From assembly GCA_905221605.1 (NCBI GenBank), contig CAJNDS010002224.1, forward strand, positions 652,523 to 716,522: a stretch of 64,000 nucleotides of DNA, in the 5' to 3' direction. Position 1 is the stretch's first letter, and every line of letters starts with the position of its first letter. Origin of the DNA: Symbiodinium natans (lineage: Eukaryota; Sar; Dinophyceae; Suessiales; Symbiodiniaceae). The translations under genes were made by a program, and so were the position numbers. Positions 10,722 to 21,429 of the stretch are shown piece after piece. Below the pieces are notes generated by a model. That model did not search any database. It had not been told where the DNA came from and saw nothing but the letters and a program-made list of their open reading frames with translations.

Positions 10722-12500
10722 TTTGGAGCTTAGTACCCCTAAACCCTAAACCCTAAACCCTTGGGGCTTCGGGCTGGATCTCTACAAGTAAACCCTCAAG
10801 TGCAAAGACTTAGCCTGAAACGAGCAACAACGTTTGGAAAGGTTTTGCATCTTCGTCCCTACCTGTCGCACACTCGAAGCAGTGTGCAGGTTGGCTCTCT
10901 GCTAAACCCCTAAATTTCCAATATTGTTATGTTTAGGGTTTCGGGCGGGTTTAAGGATTAGGGTTTAGATTTAGGGTTTAGGGTTTACGAGGGTGTTGGG
11001 CTCTTCTGGTTTTGCAGCAATGGCAGTTCGCGAAAGAACAAGTCCGTGCTGTTGAGAAACCCTAGGCAACTTCGGATCGTGTTCGACAAGAGTGAGGGAG
11101 CTCCGTGGAAATCCTAAGCTAGGATGACCCTTGACGCCCTCTGAACAACTATTCCTACATACAGTCCTCTTAAACACAGTCAGGGGAAATATTGGGTGGT
11201 CCCTACCGAGTAGGCCTCGAAACCAATTTCGCGCCTATCGGGTTTCGGGACTTGGGTTCAGTGCATCGGGATTCTGGGCTTCACAGCTGCAGGATGAGGG
11301 TTTGGGGTCTGGGGTTTTGGGGTTTGGGGTTTGGGGTTTAGGGATTAGGGCTTTGGGCTTGGGGTTTGGGGCGCAACAGGCCGGTCGTACACTGGAAATC
11401 CGCGTGTAGCAGAGGCGATTGAAGCCTGCGGCGAGGTGCCGTTAGACATGTGGACCTTGCCTTGAACTTTGGCTACTCTGAAAAGAAATATTCTTTTAAC
11501 TTTTAACGATAAGAGGATTCCTGATATGTTCTAAGGAATATTCCTTGAACCATAAGAGGGTTCCTTATATGGTCTAAGGAATATTCCTTTATTAAGGGTA
11601 TTGGAGTCTCTGGGGTTCCCCTGCAGAAAAAAAGGGGCCCACGAGCCATAAGCGGAGACCTAAGCGCCTGCTACAAACCCTGTAAACCCTGTAAACCCTT
11701 CAAACCCTTCAAACCCTTCAAACCCTTCAAACCCATACTGACCCTCCCCTAGTTCGCGGACCCCCAAGTCGGACCACAATAATATCAGCGGAATGGGGGT
11801 TTCCGAAATCAGGGGTTCCTTATTGGGGCCCTTCTTATGAGGGAATCCTACTATTCGGGGGTCTATCTTAGCGGCCCCTCAGTATCGCAAACCCCCGAAT
11901 AGGACCACCATTGATATCAGCGGGGTGGGACCTGCTTATAAGGGAGGTCAATCTTAGGGGTCCGTAAACCCCACATAGGACCACAATTGATATCAGCGGG
12001 GTGGGATTTAGTGCTCGGGGGGTGATCGGGGGACTGGATGATCCTCCAAGAGGAGCCCGCAAGCACCTGCCAAGACGAACGGATGGGTCTTCGCAACCTC
12101 ACCCCCCTAAACCCTAAACCCCAAACTTCAGGTGTAAAAAGGAGGGACACCTAGAGGGGACCCCGAATCTTACTGTCCCTTTTTATAACCCCTTTATAAA
12201 GAAACTTATATATATATATATATATATTGTATTAATATTTTAATATTTATTTTGATATATACACATATATATATATATATATGCTATCTAGTCCCCGTAT
12301 ACCTAACCCCCCCCCCAAGTGACCCCCTAAATAGCCCCTAGGGTCCCTTGCAAGGGTCCCTCCTTTAGTCCCTTCCCGAGCTCAGATCCACCAAAGCCCG
12401 GGCTTTCAAATCCCTAAACTCGAAACCCTATAAGACCTAAACCCGAAACCCTATACCAAAACCCTAAACCCGAAACCCTAAACCCTACACAAGCCCTCTA
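10722..12500. other. Repeats, hairpin elements and weak exon candidates
   Basis: Near 10,985-11,175 and 11,390-11,470 there are open pieces (plus strand EAIEACGEVPLDMW at the latter) with contradictory strand signals. From 11,750 to 12,015 a 45-bp unit built on GGACCACAATTGATATCAGC occurs three times with changes. AT microsatellites follow at 12,205-12,290, with hairpin-type sequence around 11,500-11,590. Confidence 0.4.
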
Positions 12501-12511
12501 CAAGACCACAC

Positions 12512-12562
12512 CCCTGCAACGCCTGGCAGGCTGGTCATGCCAGTCTCTATCTGCTGCACCTC
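12512..12562 (-). CDS. Candidate internal exon
   Basis: Minus-strand acceptor ACACGCAG and donor GGG|GTGTGG bracket exactly 17 codons, EVQQIETGMTSLPGVAG. Both ends are phase 0. Good borders and protein-like sequence. Product unknown. Confidence 0.5.
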
Positions 12563-12995
12563 CTGCGTGTCAGGGTTTAGGGTTTAGGGCTTAGGGTTTT
12601 GGGTTTCGGGTTTAGGGTCAGACGCCAGAGTGGTTGGGAGGTCAGAGCTGATAAGGGCTCATACGAGCGTTTAGGGATTCGGGTGTAGAACCCTAAACCC
12701 TAAACCCTAAACCCTAAACCCTCATCGTGGATTAGGGTGACCCTGATCACCCTAACGGAAGGATGTGGGGATGGCCGGGCCCCTCTTGCAACCCTCAGAC
12801 ATCAAGTGCTACCGGAGACTGCGCAGACGCCCAGGGTCGAACCCAAACCTCGCACTCTGAATTGAACCCTCAAACCTGAAGCTCAAACCCTAAACCCTGA
12901 ACCCTGAACCCTAAACCCCAAACCCTAAACCCGGAACCCCAAATCCTAAACCCTAAACCCTGAACCCTAAAAACCCGCAACCCAACAAAGCACAC

Positions 12996-13069
12996 AGCGA
13001 CATCTCTGCCTGTAGCGCTCGCTCCGATAGGATGGAGCCGGACTTCGCCCGGTACAGAAGCTCAAATTC
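12996..13069 (-). CDS. Candidate internal exon
   Basis: Acceptor GGCAG (minus) followed by EFELLYRAKSGSILSERALQ and AEMS, leaving through CT|GTGTGC. The frame stays open beyond both borders. Helical, charged sequence. No family recognised. Flanked by AAACCCT and TTTAGGG arrays. Confidence 0.5.
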
Positions 13070-13169
13070 CTGCCGCCCGAAGGGTTTAGGGTTTAGGGTT
13101 TAGGGTTTAGGGTTTAGGGTTTAGGGTTTAGGGTTTAGGGTTTAGGGTGTAGGGTTTCAGGGTCTAGGG

Positions 13170-13580
13170 TCTTTGGCTCTTTGTCGGTTTGGCTCTTTGT
13201 CGGTTTGAGAGCCGTCTTTTCAAAGGCTTCTTCCTGCGAGTTTTGGTTTCTTTGGCTTTTTCGGGGCTCAGTTTTCGTTGTTTTGTCATTATTTGTTCAG
13301 AGTTTTGAAACTTCAGGGTTGAGAGTTGAGAGGCTTGCGGAGTTGCTAGAACGGTTTAGGGTTTAGGCTTCCGGGTTTAGGGTTTAGGGTAATAAGTTCG
13401 GGTGTTCAAGTTTTGGGGGCGGCAGTGCAGCCTTGAGGAGCGTTTTAGGGTTTAGGGTTTAGGGTTTAGGGTTTAGGGTTTAGGGTTTAGGGTTTAGGGT
13501 TTAGGGTTTAGGGTCACAGCAGCAGTTGCAGCGTAAGGTTCCGGCAAAGGGGCTCTCGGGCGTCTGGCAGCACGCTTGGG
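13170..13580. other. Exon-like segments between TTTAGGG arrays
   Basis: At 13,180-13,325 the minus strand is open for about 50 codons with a Lys/Arg-rich run (SPEKAKETKTRRKKPLKRR). The plus frame there is Phe/Ser-rich and looks like the shadow. At 13,395-13,440 the minus strand reads LLKAALPPPKLEHPN, and at 13,510-13,580 LNTPSVLPDAREPLCRNLTL. A nine-unit TTTAGGG array fills 13,445-13,515. Splice borders are weak. Confidence 0.35.
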
Positions 13581-13883
13581 GTGTTCAATGTGTAAGGGCT
13601 TGTAGAGTCTTAGGGCTTATTCCCTAAGCCGAAATCCAAACCTTAAACCCTAAACCCTAAACCCCTAAACCCTAAACCCTAAACCCTAAACCCCACAGGC
13701 CCCAGGAGTCCTAGAAGCCCTTAACCCTGACAGCCCTGTTTGGGGAGATTGGGGCCTACGTGGTACACCCTGACCTTTAGAGCCCCACCTTCCGAACTTT
13801 AGGGTTTAGGGTTTAGGGTTTAGGGTTTAGGGTTTAGGGTTTAGGGTTTAGGGTTTAGGGTTTAGGGTTACACCTCTATTTAC

Positions 13884-14200
13884 CACAACCAGCCTTTGCC
13901 ATCGACTCTTATCTTATTCTTTCTGCGAATCACGTTGCAGTGAATCACATCCTGGAGCGTCATGGTGTAGGCCCGGGCGCCGTCGCAATGGAGGATCACC
14001 TTCCAGTTGCTCAAACACCCCTTGGCGATGGGAGCCCAATCGCTCTTGCGAATAGGGCCTGGGCCGGGCGCACGGGTTCTTTTGGTGACCTTGGGGGGTC
14101 AGGCGGACAAAGAGTTGGACAGAGTCTCATCTGTGAGTTTGTCAATGTCGACCTCGTCCACCTCCACATCCTGCCATTGCATCCGTAAGAAATGGATTGT
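13884..14200 (-). pseudogene. ISXO2/IS1595-like DDE transposase relic
   Basis: The minus strand reads WQDVEVDEVDIDKLTDETL, an in-frame TGA (14101-14099), then RAPGPGPIRKSDWAPIAKG, ILHCDGARAYTMTLQDVIH and RRKNKIRVDGKGWLW, leaving through TG|GTAAAT at 13884/13883. The series acidic VEVDE, basic PGP linker, LHxDGARAY, VIH and a basic strand is the layout I know for DDE domains of the ISXO2/IS1595 type, common as gene families in dinoflagellates. The TGA could mark decay or an unspliced short intron. The N-terminal zinc-binding part and the C-terminal half of the domain are not in this segment. The GTAAAT border suggests the relic still sits in an exon context. Confidence 0.6.
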
Positions 14201-14504
14201 TCATGTGCGCTCCTTTCACAAAAAGTAGGATGTTGGGGTTCTCACCCTAAACCCTAAACCCTAAACCCTAAACCCTAAACCCTAAACCCTAAACCCTAAA
14301 CAACAGTAGGGTCTTGGGGTTCGAACCATTAATCCTAAGTCCCAAAGCAGTAAGCCGAGCACATGCCCTGAATTCTAAACTCCTAAACCCCCCGACACCC
14401 CTGAAAGCCCGCACAAACCCTGAAAAACTAGAACCGCCAAAACCCCTAAACCCCAAAACCCCTGAACCCCAAACCTCTATACCCTAAACCACTAAACCCG
14501 AAAC

Positions 14505-14545
14505 CCTAAACCCAACAAACAAGACGGTCCTTGCGCAGGAAGAGG
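14505..14545 (-). repeat. Diverged copy of the neighbouring exon end
   Basis: The minus strand reads LFLRKDRLVCW, matching LFLRKECLMFV at the end of the exon at 14,624-14,736. The two copies are direct repeats of about 35 bp separated by a telomere-type array. Confidence 0.6.
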
Positions 14546-14623
14546 CAACCCTAAACCCTAAACCCTAAACTCCTAAACCCTAAACCCCTGAACCCTAAAC
14601 CCTAAACCCTAAAAACCTTACAC

Positions 14624-14736
14624 CTAACAAACATAAGACACTCCTTGCGCAGAAAGAGGCTCTTCAGTCGACGGCCTTCGCGGAAGCGCACGAGCCCGAG
14701 CCGGAACTCCCAAAGTACCCATGGTGGAAATTGTGA
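14624..14736 (-). CDS. Candidate exon with duplicated 3' end
   Basis: The minus strand reads PPWVLWEFRLGLVRFREGR and RLKSLFLRKECLMFV, then AG|GTGTAA. The opposite strand is also open (AQKEALQSTAFAEAHEPEPE then TGA), so the strand is not certain. The minus reading is preferred because its donor sits exactly where the sequence stops looking coding. A diverged copy of the last 35 bp lies 90 bp downstream. Confidence 0.42.
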
Positions 14737-14839
14737 GGGTTTAGGGTTTAGGGTTTAGGGTTTAGGGTCTAGGGTTTAGCGTTTAGGGTTCAGGGTTTAG
14801 GGCTTGGGGTTTAGGGTTTAGGGCTTACAAGGTGTTTTC

Positions 14840-15440
14840 CATGCGAATGGTTTTCAACCGTAAACCGACAAATTTGCCGCAGTTAGATCGCCACCATCAT
14901 CATGAGCAAAGAAGCGTCGTCGTCATCATCGCCACCATCCCTAGTTGTCCAGTAACCTGGGAAAACAAAGGTTAACCTTTGGAATTTTATAGGGATTTGA
15001 ATACCCATGACCCCAAACCCAAAAAACCCTAAACCCTAAACCCCCAGAATACGAAACCCTAAACCCCAAACCCTAAGCCCCCAGAATAAGAAACCCTGAA
15101 CCCTAAACCCTAAACCCAGCAGAATAAGGGCATTGCTGTGGCTAGTTGGAGGTCCGTTTGGGGCCGTGTGCTAAACCCTAAACCCTAAACCCTAAACCCC
15201 AAACCCTAAACCCTAAACCAGGGAAAGGCTGAGCATGATTCATAATTCCTTTGTAGCTATAGAAGAGCGATGCAAGGAAACCCTGAAAGACTCTGAGCCC
15301 TCCTTGTAGGGTTTTCAGTACTTGGCTGCACTTAGGAGGGTAGTAAAAAAACAAACTTTTCGCTGCCTTATTAAGAAACCCAATAAACCCAAAAAGGCCA
15401 AAGATCTAGAGCTACAGCAAAGGCACCACAAAGAGTTTGG
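14840..15440. other. Mixed segment without assigned gene
   Basis: A GAT/ATC-rich trinucleotide patch lies at 14,890-14,940. A unit around TAGTTGTCCAGTA..GGTTAACCTTTGG at about 14,938-15,005 recurs at 15,746-15,830, on the other side of the Lys/Glu/Pro repeat exon. The rest is AAACCCT arrays and a short plus-strand Lys-rich frame (15,322-15,470) that I do not trust. Confidence 0.35.
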
Positions 15441-15445
15441 GGGGT

Positions 15446-15739
15446 TTAGGAGATTAAGGTGTTGTGGGGGTCCTCGATGTCGCACAAAGTGCACTCCGAC
15501 TGCTGCGAGCCAGACCTTGCGGTTTGCTTCGTGCGCGGCTCGCTCTTGACGGATGGATGCTTGGTCTGTGGCTCGCTCTTCACGGATGGACGCTTGGTCT
15601 GCGGCTCCTTCTTGACGGATGGATGCTTCGTCTGTGGCTCCTTCTTGATGGGTGGATGCTTCGTCTCTGGCTCCTTCTTGATGGGTGGCTGCTCCATGTG
15701 CGGCTCCCTCTTGATGGATTGCAGCTTAGTCTGCTTCAT
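15446..15739 (-). CDS. Lys/Glu/Pro repeat protein with SUMO-type motifs
   Basis: A 97-residue minus-strand frame starts MKQTKLQSIKREP and consists of a repeat of about 12 residues, [IV]-K-[KRS]-E-P-[QEHR]-x-[KE]-x-[PT]. It includes IKREP, IKKEP twice, VKKEP and VKSEP twice, then a tail with SECTLCDIEDPHNT. Each repeat contains the consensus hydrophobic-Lys-x-Glu used for SUMO attachment (known motif; function here is inference). The stop overlaps a CCTAAACCC unit. Whether it is a whole small gene or an exon is open, because an AG lies just before the ATG. Frames on the other strand are shadows of the repeat. Confidence 0.6.
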   Translation of the reverse strand: MKQTKLQSIKREPHMEQPPIKKEPETKHPPIKKEPQTKHPSVKKEPQTKRPSVKSEPQTKHPSVKSEPRTKQTARSGSQQSECTLCDIEDPHNTLIS

Positions 15740-15839
15740 GGCCTTAGTTGTCCAGTACCTAGGGGTTTTAAAGGTTAACCTTTGGGATCATAAGGGGAAC
15801 ATATTAACCCAAAAAGGTTAAAGGTTACCTACTCTACTA

Positions 15840-15935
15840 CTAAGGGGAAGCCGCGCCTGTGGCAGATGTCTCGTTGGCAGTGGGCTCCTGACAGCTCTCC
15901 CCCACCCACCCGCCTTGGGAAAAATCTGTGTTGAC
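15840..15935 (-). CDS. Candidate exon
   Basis: The minus strand reads CVNTDFSQGGWVGESCQEPT followed by ANETSATGAAS. An ACACAG or CCCAAG could serve as acceptor. No family recognised and other frames are partly open. Confidence 0.35.
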   Translation of the reverse strand, partial: VNTDFSQGGWVGESCQEPTANETSATGAASP

Positions 15936-16399
15936 ACATGACATGCCTCTAGGTTTTATCTTCTTCTTGGAGCAGGGGTTTAGGGTTTAGGGTTTAGAGG
16001 TTTTCGGGTTTTAGGGTTTAGGGTTTTAGGGTTTTAGGGAGGCCCGTTGGATGTAGGGATCAGGCTTTAGGTTCAGGGCTACTCCAACAGACCGAACCCC
16101 CAACATCTCGCTCTGAGCTTTCGCTTGTGTCCCTAAGTCCCCGGCACTGGCCCCTCTACTGTACCAACGGTTTAGGGTAGAGGTGGCCGCCGCCAGGCCT
16201 AACCTATAGATTTGAAAAGTTCTAGTGGATGTGATGAAACATCGGATAAATCTTCCGAAAAAAAATCCCCGGAAACATCCTGGACATACGCAGAAGCATA
16301 TAGCTAAGCAAGTCTTACAGGTCAGGTAGGAGAGAGTAGTACCAATATGTAGTACCCATACAAGTCTACTTACTGAGCTCAAAATGGTATTTTGCTCGC

Positions 16400-16480
16400 C
16401 GCGAGCTGGTGCGCTGCTGCCAGCTGCCGCCAGCTGCCGCCAGCTGCCGCCAGCTGCCGCCAGCTGCCGCCAGCTGCCTT
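16400..16480. repeat. 10-bp tandem repeat (CTGCCGCCAG)
   Basis: Six to seven units of CTGCCGCCAG give Gln/Leu/Ala/Ser repeats in every frame. A minus-strand frame of about 150 codons at 16,026-16,484 passes through it, but no part of that frame resembles a known protein. Confidence 0.85.
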
Positions 16481-16719
16481 TCACAGCAAAGTTTCGGGGT
16501 CAGGCTGCCTTTTTGAAAATAAAGGCAATGACTGGTCACCTTTGTTTCCGGTGGAGGCCAGGTTTTGCATAAGGTACTTATGGAATGGACTTGGATGATG
16601 TCTACTTGGAAAACACCATTTCATCATGATTGCAAAGGGTAACTCAATCGAGGTATGAAGGAAACCCCATGTTGGGGAAACTCCTAGCCCTCCTACTCCC
16701 GGATCCCACACTTGAATTA

Positions 16720-17183
16720 CGACTACGACGAGGATGATGATGACGACGACAATTCAGAAGACAACCGGTAGCAGAATTAGACCAAGGCCATCAGCCTTGC
16801 AACTGCAACTCCGGGAATGTCGAGTACCTGCCACTCATAAGACTGACTACTAGTACGACTAGTACAGCTTCTGGTACGACGATGACGACCACGAGTGCCA
16901 TTACTAGTAGACCACTACTTGTAGTAAGAATACTACCAGGAGTCCTACTACTCTTACGACTACTACGACGACGACGACGCCGAGTGACGACGCCGAGGAC
17001 GACGAGGACGACGAGGCAACGAGGACGAGGAGGACGAGGAGGACACGGAGGACGAGGAGGACGAGGAGGACGGCTAGGACGACGAGGACGAGGAGGACGA
17101 GGAGGACGAGGAGGACGAGGAGGACGAGGAGCGACGAGGACCAGGAGGACGAGGACGAGCAGGAGGACGAGGACGAGGACGAA

Positions 17184-17219
<36 letters not shown>

Positions 17220-17256
17220 TAGGACGACAAGGACGACAACGACGACGACGAAGACG

Positions 17257-17306
<50 letters not shown>

Positions 17307-17307
17307 A

Positions 17308-17357
<50 letters not shown>

Positions 17358-17453
17358 TACGACTACTACGACGACTACGACGACTACGACTACTACGACG
17401 ACGACGACGACTACTACTACTACTACTGCTACTACTGCTACTGCTAGTCCTAT

Positions 17454-17546
<93 letters not shown>

Positions 17547-17637
17547 GACGACGACGACGACGACGAGGACGAGGACGACGAGGAGGACGACGACGAGGAC
17601 GACGATGACGACGACGACGACCACTACGACAACTTAA
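16720..17637. repeat. Compound trinucleotide satellite (GAC, GAG, CCA, CTA)
   Basis: About 900 bp of successive blocks: ACG/GAC, GAGGAC, then GACCAC, then a long pure CTA run, then ACG again. It yields very long open frames of Val, Thr, Ser or Arg-Gly on both strands, which are artefacts. The flank at 16,700-16,760 could encode an acidic Asp-rich tail on the plus strand. Confidence 0.95.
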
Positions 17638-18070
17638 GTTCACCCAAAGTGTCATTATTTCTTTGCTGTCCTGCTCCGAGGACACTGTTATTTACAGCGA
17701 AAGCGCTTCATTTTGACGCATGATTTTTGTGCAAGTGGTTCTTCACTTCTTGGTTGGTGTGGGAAGGGGGGCTGTGGGGGGTGAGAGGGGCTGGGGAGAT
17801 GGGGTTTGGCTTCGGGGTTTAGGGTTGGAAGCCCCTGGCTGTTAGCTGTTCGCCATGCCCTAAAGTCCCTAAAGAGCAACCCCCAAACCCTCCAAACACC
17901 TTCTAAGTAATACCCTAAACCCTTTGACTCCAAAATCCTAGTTCCCGAAAACCCTCACACCGATAGGCTCGGAAACCCTGGACTTGGCCAGGAATTCCCG
18001 CGGATGTCAGAATTGAGGGTTTTGAGTTTAGGGTTTAGGGTTTGGGGTGAAGGGTTTAGGGTTAGGGAAT

Positions 18071-18168
18071 GTTTGTGAGTAGTACACGAGAGCCGCTGAG
18101 CCAATTTGATCCAGTCTCCAAGCCGTCACGAGTTGGCTTGTGGCCTCTGTTGCCATACGTGAAACAGG
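18071..18168 (-). CDS. Candidate exon, possible start
   Basis: The minus strand is open through VSRMATEATSQLVTAWRLDQ and IGSAALVYYSQTF. The ATG at 18156-18154 could be a start. No paired donor is certain. Product unknown. Confidence 0.42.
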
Positions 18169-18329
18169 GTTTCGGGTTGAGAGTTAGGGAGTTTTTTCAT
18201 CCTTGCCCCCCCTCCCCCCAAAGCTTGAAGTGACTGCAATGCTAGGATAGAAGGCCGGTGGTGCTCGCCGTCGCCTTCCGGGCCTGTGTCATACTGTATT
18301 CCTACAGCAAGGGCCCATAGTTCAGATCA

Positions 18330-18465
18330 AGCACCACATCAACAGCAGTAAGTAGTCCAACAGACTCCCGTGCATTTCTTGGGAGCCATGGCGCCCGCCT
18401 CATCGTCGGATGCCAGGTCTGCCCAGTCGCAATGTCGGACAAAAATGCGGCCGCCCAGGTCGGGA
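18330..18465 (-). CDS. Candidate exon
   Basis: The minus strand reads GGRIFVRHCDWADLASDDEA followed by GAMAPKKCTGVCW. The plus strand is also open (MAPASSSDARSAQSQCRTKM, leaving through AG|GTCGGG), so the strand is unsettled. Confidence 0.38.
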
Positions 18466-18752
18466 CTGGGCTTTAGGCTTCTGGATTTCGAGAGTTTCGT
18501 GTTGCGTAGGGCGTAGGGGTCAGGGTTCAGGGAGCTTGTTGAATATCCGTGTCGCGCTTTTTTGCTTGCCGTACATTCGGGTGGGCCCTTCTGAAATGTT
18601 GCTACCCTCGTGGCCTGGAAGCCCATTCGGTCCCCCTGGAGTAAATCGGCAGAGGACCACCTGGGTCTAGGGCTCAGGGTTCAGGCTTCAAGGCTCAGGG
18701 TTTAGGGCTACTAGGGGTGCTTCTATGGTGGCACCCCCTAGTAACGGGACAC

Positions 18753-18822
18753 CCGGCCAGCCTCTTTCAGCGCCTGCACCGCGGCCAGGCGCTGCTCCTC
18801 GTCGGCCCCTGCCTCGCGCACG
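18753..18822 (-). CDS. Candidate internal exon with HEAT-like helix
   Basis: Acceptor CGCGCAG and donor CGG|GTGTCC (minus) bracket 70 nt encoding VREAGADEEQRLAAVQALKE then AGR. The core RLAAVQAL recurs as VRLAAVQAKA in the exon at 20,249-20,324, so the two may be repeats of one helical-repeat protein. A hairpin (CTAGGGGTGC..GCACCCCCTAG) follows in the intron. Confidence 0.55.
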
Positions 18823-19189
18823 CTGCGCGCGCTTTGGTGGGTTTAGGGTTTAGGGTTCAGGGTTCAGGGTTTAGGGTTTTGGGTTTGGGGTTTATAGGGT
18901 TTAGGGTTTTCGGGTTTAGGGTTCAGGGTTTAGGATTTAGGGTTTAGGGTTTAGGGTGTACGTTTTAGGGTTTGGGGTTTTGGTTCGGGGTTCAGGCTTG
19001 CGCTCATTAGGATTAAACCTGCACCCAAAACTCCCTAAACCCGACCGCCGGATAAGAAGCCCCTACGCACGTTCTAGCCTACACGGCTTGCTCGCCCCGA
19101 AGCAACCCTAAGCCACAAAAAGCCCCAAACCCGAAACCCTAAACCCCTGAACCCCTGAACCAAATAAGAGGTTTCCAGGGACTAAACAG

Positions 19190-19268
19190 AGATCTGGCGC
19201 CTCGCAGGCCACTTCGCGCAGGAGCCCGCGCACAGCCTGCCAGCCTCCCCCGGCAGGCGCCCGAGCCC
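19190..19268 (-). CDS. Candidate internal exon
   Basis: After TTTAAG the minus strand reads ARAPAGGGWQAVRGLLREVA then CEAPDLC. GC-rich with a strong third-position bias. The donor is uncertain (CT|GTTTAG). Product unknown. Confidence 0.45.
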
Positions 19269-19506
19269 TTAAATTCCGGGCTGGTGGGGTGTCTAGGATT
19301 TAGGGTTTAGGCCGCGGTTTAGGGTTTAGGGTTTAGGGTCTAGGGTCTAGGGTTTAGGGTTTATAAGGGTTTAGGGTTTAGGGTTTCGGGTTGCCGTGCT
19401 TTCGGGGATTGGGGTGGGGGGAAAGGTGAAGGAGGCTCAGGGCTTGGGGCGCGAATTTGGGATTTCAGGGATTTGGGTGTGAGGGTTGGAGGCTTCAGGG
19501 TTTCAC

Positions 19507-19574
19507 GGCTTAGCATGCGCTTGCATCGCTTGGAACACTTCGGCAAAAGCCCCGCCAAGTACGCAAGAAAACAC
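19507..19574 (-). CDS. Candidate internal exon
   Basis: Acceptor CCGTAG and donor CC|GTGAAA (minus) bracket VFSCVLGGAFAEVFQAMQAH plus AK. Good borders at both ends. Helical sequence with no family recognised. Confidence 0.5.
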
Positions 19575-19683
19575 CTACGGGTCCTTGGTAGCCGGATAAC
19601 GAAGGTGCAGCAAGGGTACCCCATTGCGCTGCCAAGAAACTCTCAACCCCTTAAACCACTGCACCCTAGCCCGATAAGCCCCG

Positions 19684-19784
19684 AATATAGGGGCCTTAAA
19701 TAATTAGAATAGGGTTTGGGGGGTTAGTATCATATATTATACATCAGGACCATAAGGGAATACTATTCGTATTTGTTCCGACAC
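19684..19784. mobile_element. Introner-like element, family G
   Basis: Arms GGGGCCTTAAATAATTAGAAT and a diverged GTGTCGGAACAAATA..TATTCCCTTATGG end. Relatives lie at 1,785-1,985, 29,522-29,635 and 33,522-33,650. On the minus strand it begins GTGTCGG exactly at the end of the exon 19861-19785, supplying a donor. Confidence 0.6.
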
Positions 19785-19861
19785 CCGTGGCCAGCCGTGA
19801 ACACCCCGGCCACCACGCCTGGCCAGCACGTAGGGAAGGCCGGCACCAGCGTTCTCAGTGC
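19785..19861 (-). CDS. Candidate internal exon abutting introner G
   Basis: Acceptor CCACAG (minus), then ALRTLVPAFPTCWPGVVAGV and FTAGH, ending GG|GTGTCGG where the family G element begins. The coincidence of exon end and element start is the main support. Confidence 0.52.
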
Positions 19862-20248
19862 CTGTGGAGGGTCGGTTTTAAGGTTTGCGGCTTAGTCAGG
19901 TTTAGGGCTTAACTTCACCCTAAACCCTAAACCCTAAACCCTAAACCCTAAACCCTAAACCCTAAACCCTAAACCCTAAACCCTAAACCCTAAACCCTAA
20001 ACCCTAAACCCAAGAAGGTTCTAAGGTTGAGGATCTAGGCGTTCGGATTTTACGGCTTGGCATTTCAGGCTTCAAGTTAAAGCACTGGCAAGGGCTCAGG
20101 GCGATGTTCTAGGAATGGCATCCCCGAGAACGAAACCCTGAACCCTGAACCCTAAACCCTATAAACTGTAAACCCCTAAACCCTCATCCCTACACCCTAC
20201 ACCCTAAGCCCTAAGCCCTAAACCCTAAACCCTAGGGTTTTGGGTTTA

Positions 20249-20324
20249 GGGGCTTTCGCCTGCACTGCCGCCAGACGCACTTCGAGCTCGGGCGCCGCGG
20301 CAGACCCGGGCTCGGCGTGGGGGG
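20249..20324 (-). CDS. Candidate exon with HEAT-like helix
   Basis: Acceptor CTTCAG at 20330-20325 (minus), then AEPGSAAAPELEVRLAAVQA and KA. The LEVRLAAVQA core matches EEQRLAAVQAL of the exon at 18.75 kb. The donor is not evident before the telomere-type block. Confidence 0.45.
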
Positions 20325-20619
20325 CTGAAGAGGGTCTGGGGTTTGGGGTTTAGGGTTAAGGGTTTGGGGTTTAGGGTTTAGGTTTTAGGGTTTAGGGTTC
20401 AGGGTCTAGGGTTTAGGGATTAGGAGTTTAATTAGGGTGTAGGGTATAGGGTTTAGGGTTTCTTGGGCCCGTCACGCAGCGCGGGGCTGGGAGGGGGTGG
20501 GAAAAGGGTTCAGGATTTGATGCAAAGACTCAGGGGGTTTAGGGTTTAGGGTTCAGGGTTCAAGGTTCAGGGTTTAGGGCCTCAGGTTTAGGGTTGGGAG
20601 TTCGGTGCTTCGTCAACCG

Positions 20620-20690
20620 ACCCCCCCCCACCCTGGAGGCGGTTGCATATCGCTGGCGCACGTTGGCCTTTGCTGAGGCCAGCTACGCGG
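20620..20690 (-). CDS. Candidate internal exon
   Basis: CGTAG or CCTCAG acceptor (minus), LASAKANVRQRYATAS, then AG|GGTGGG. The plus strand is also open (LEAVAYRWRTLAFAEASYAA). Strand uncertain. Confidence 0.35.
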
Positions 20691-20814
20691 CAGGCTCTTC
20701 TGCCCTAAACCCTAAACCCTAAATCCTAAACCGAAACCCCAAACCCTAAAGCCTGAACCCTGAATCCTAAGCCCTAAACCCTAAAACTTAAATACACCGA
20801 AAGTGTTCGGAGCC

Positions 20815-21420
<606 letters not shown>

Positions 21421-21429
21421 CGGGCTCAG

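Noticed and set aside
16026-16484. 152-codon minus-strand frame
   Set aside because: It passes through the CTGCCGCCAG repeat and mixed low-complexity sequence, and no part resembles a protein domain.
16791-17685. Open frames of 200-280 codons (poly-Val, poly-Thr, Ser/Arg-Gly)
   Set aside because: They are translations of the compound trinucleotide satellite; every frame on both strands is open for the same reason.
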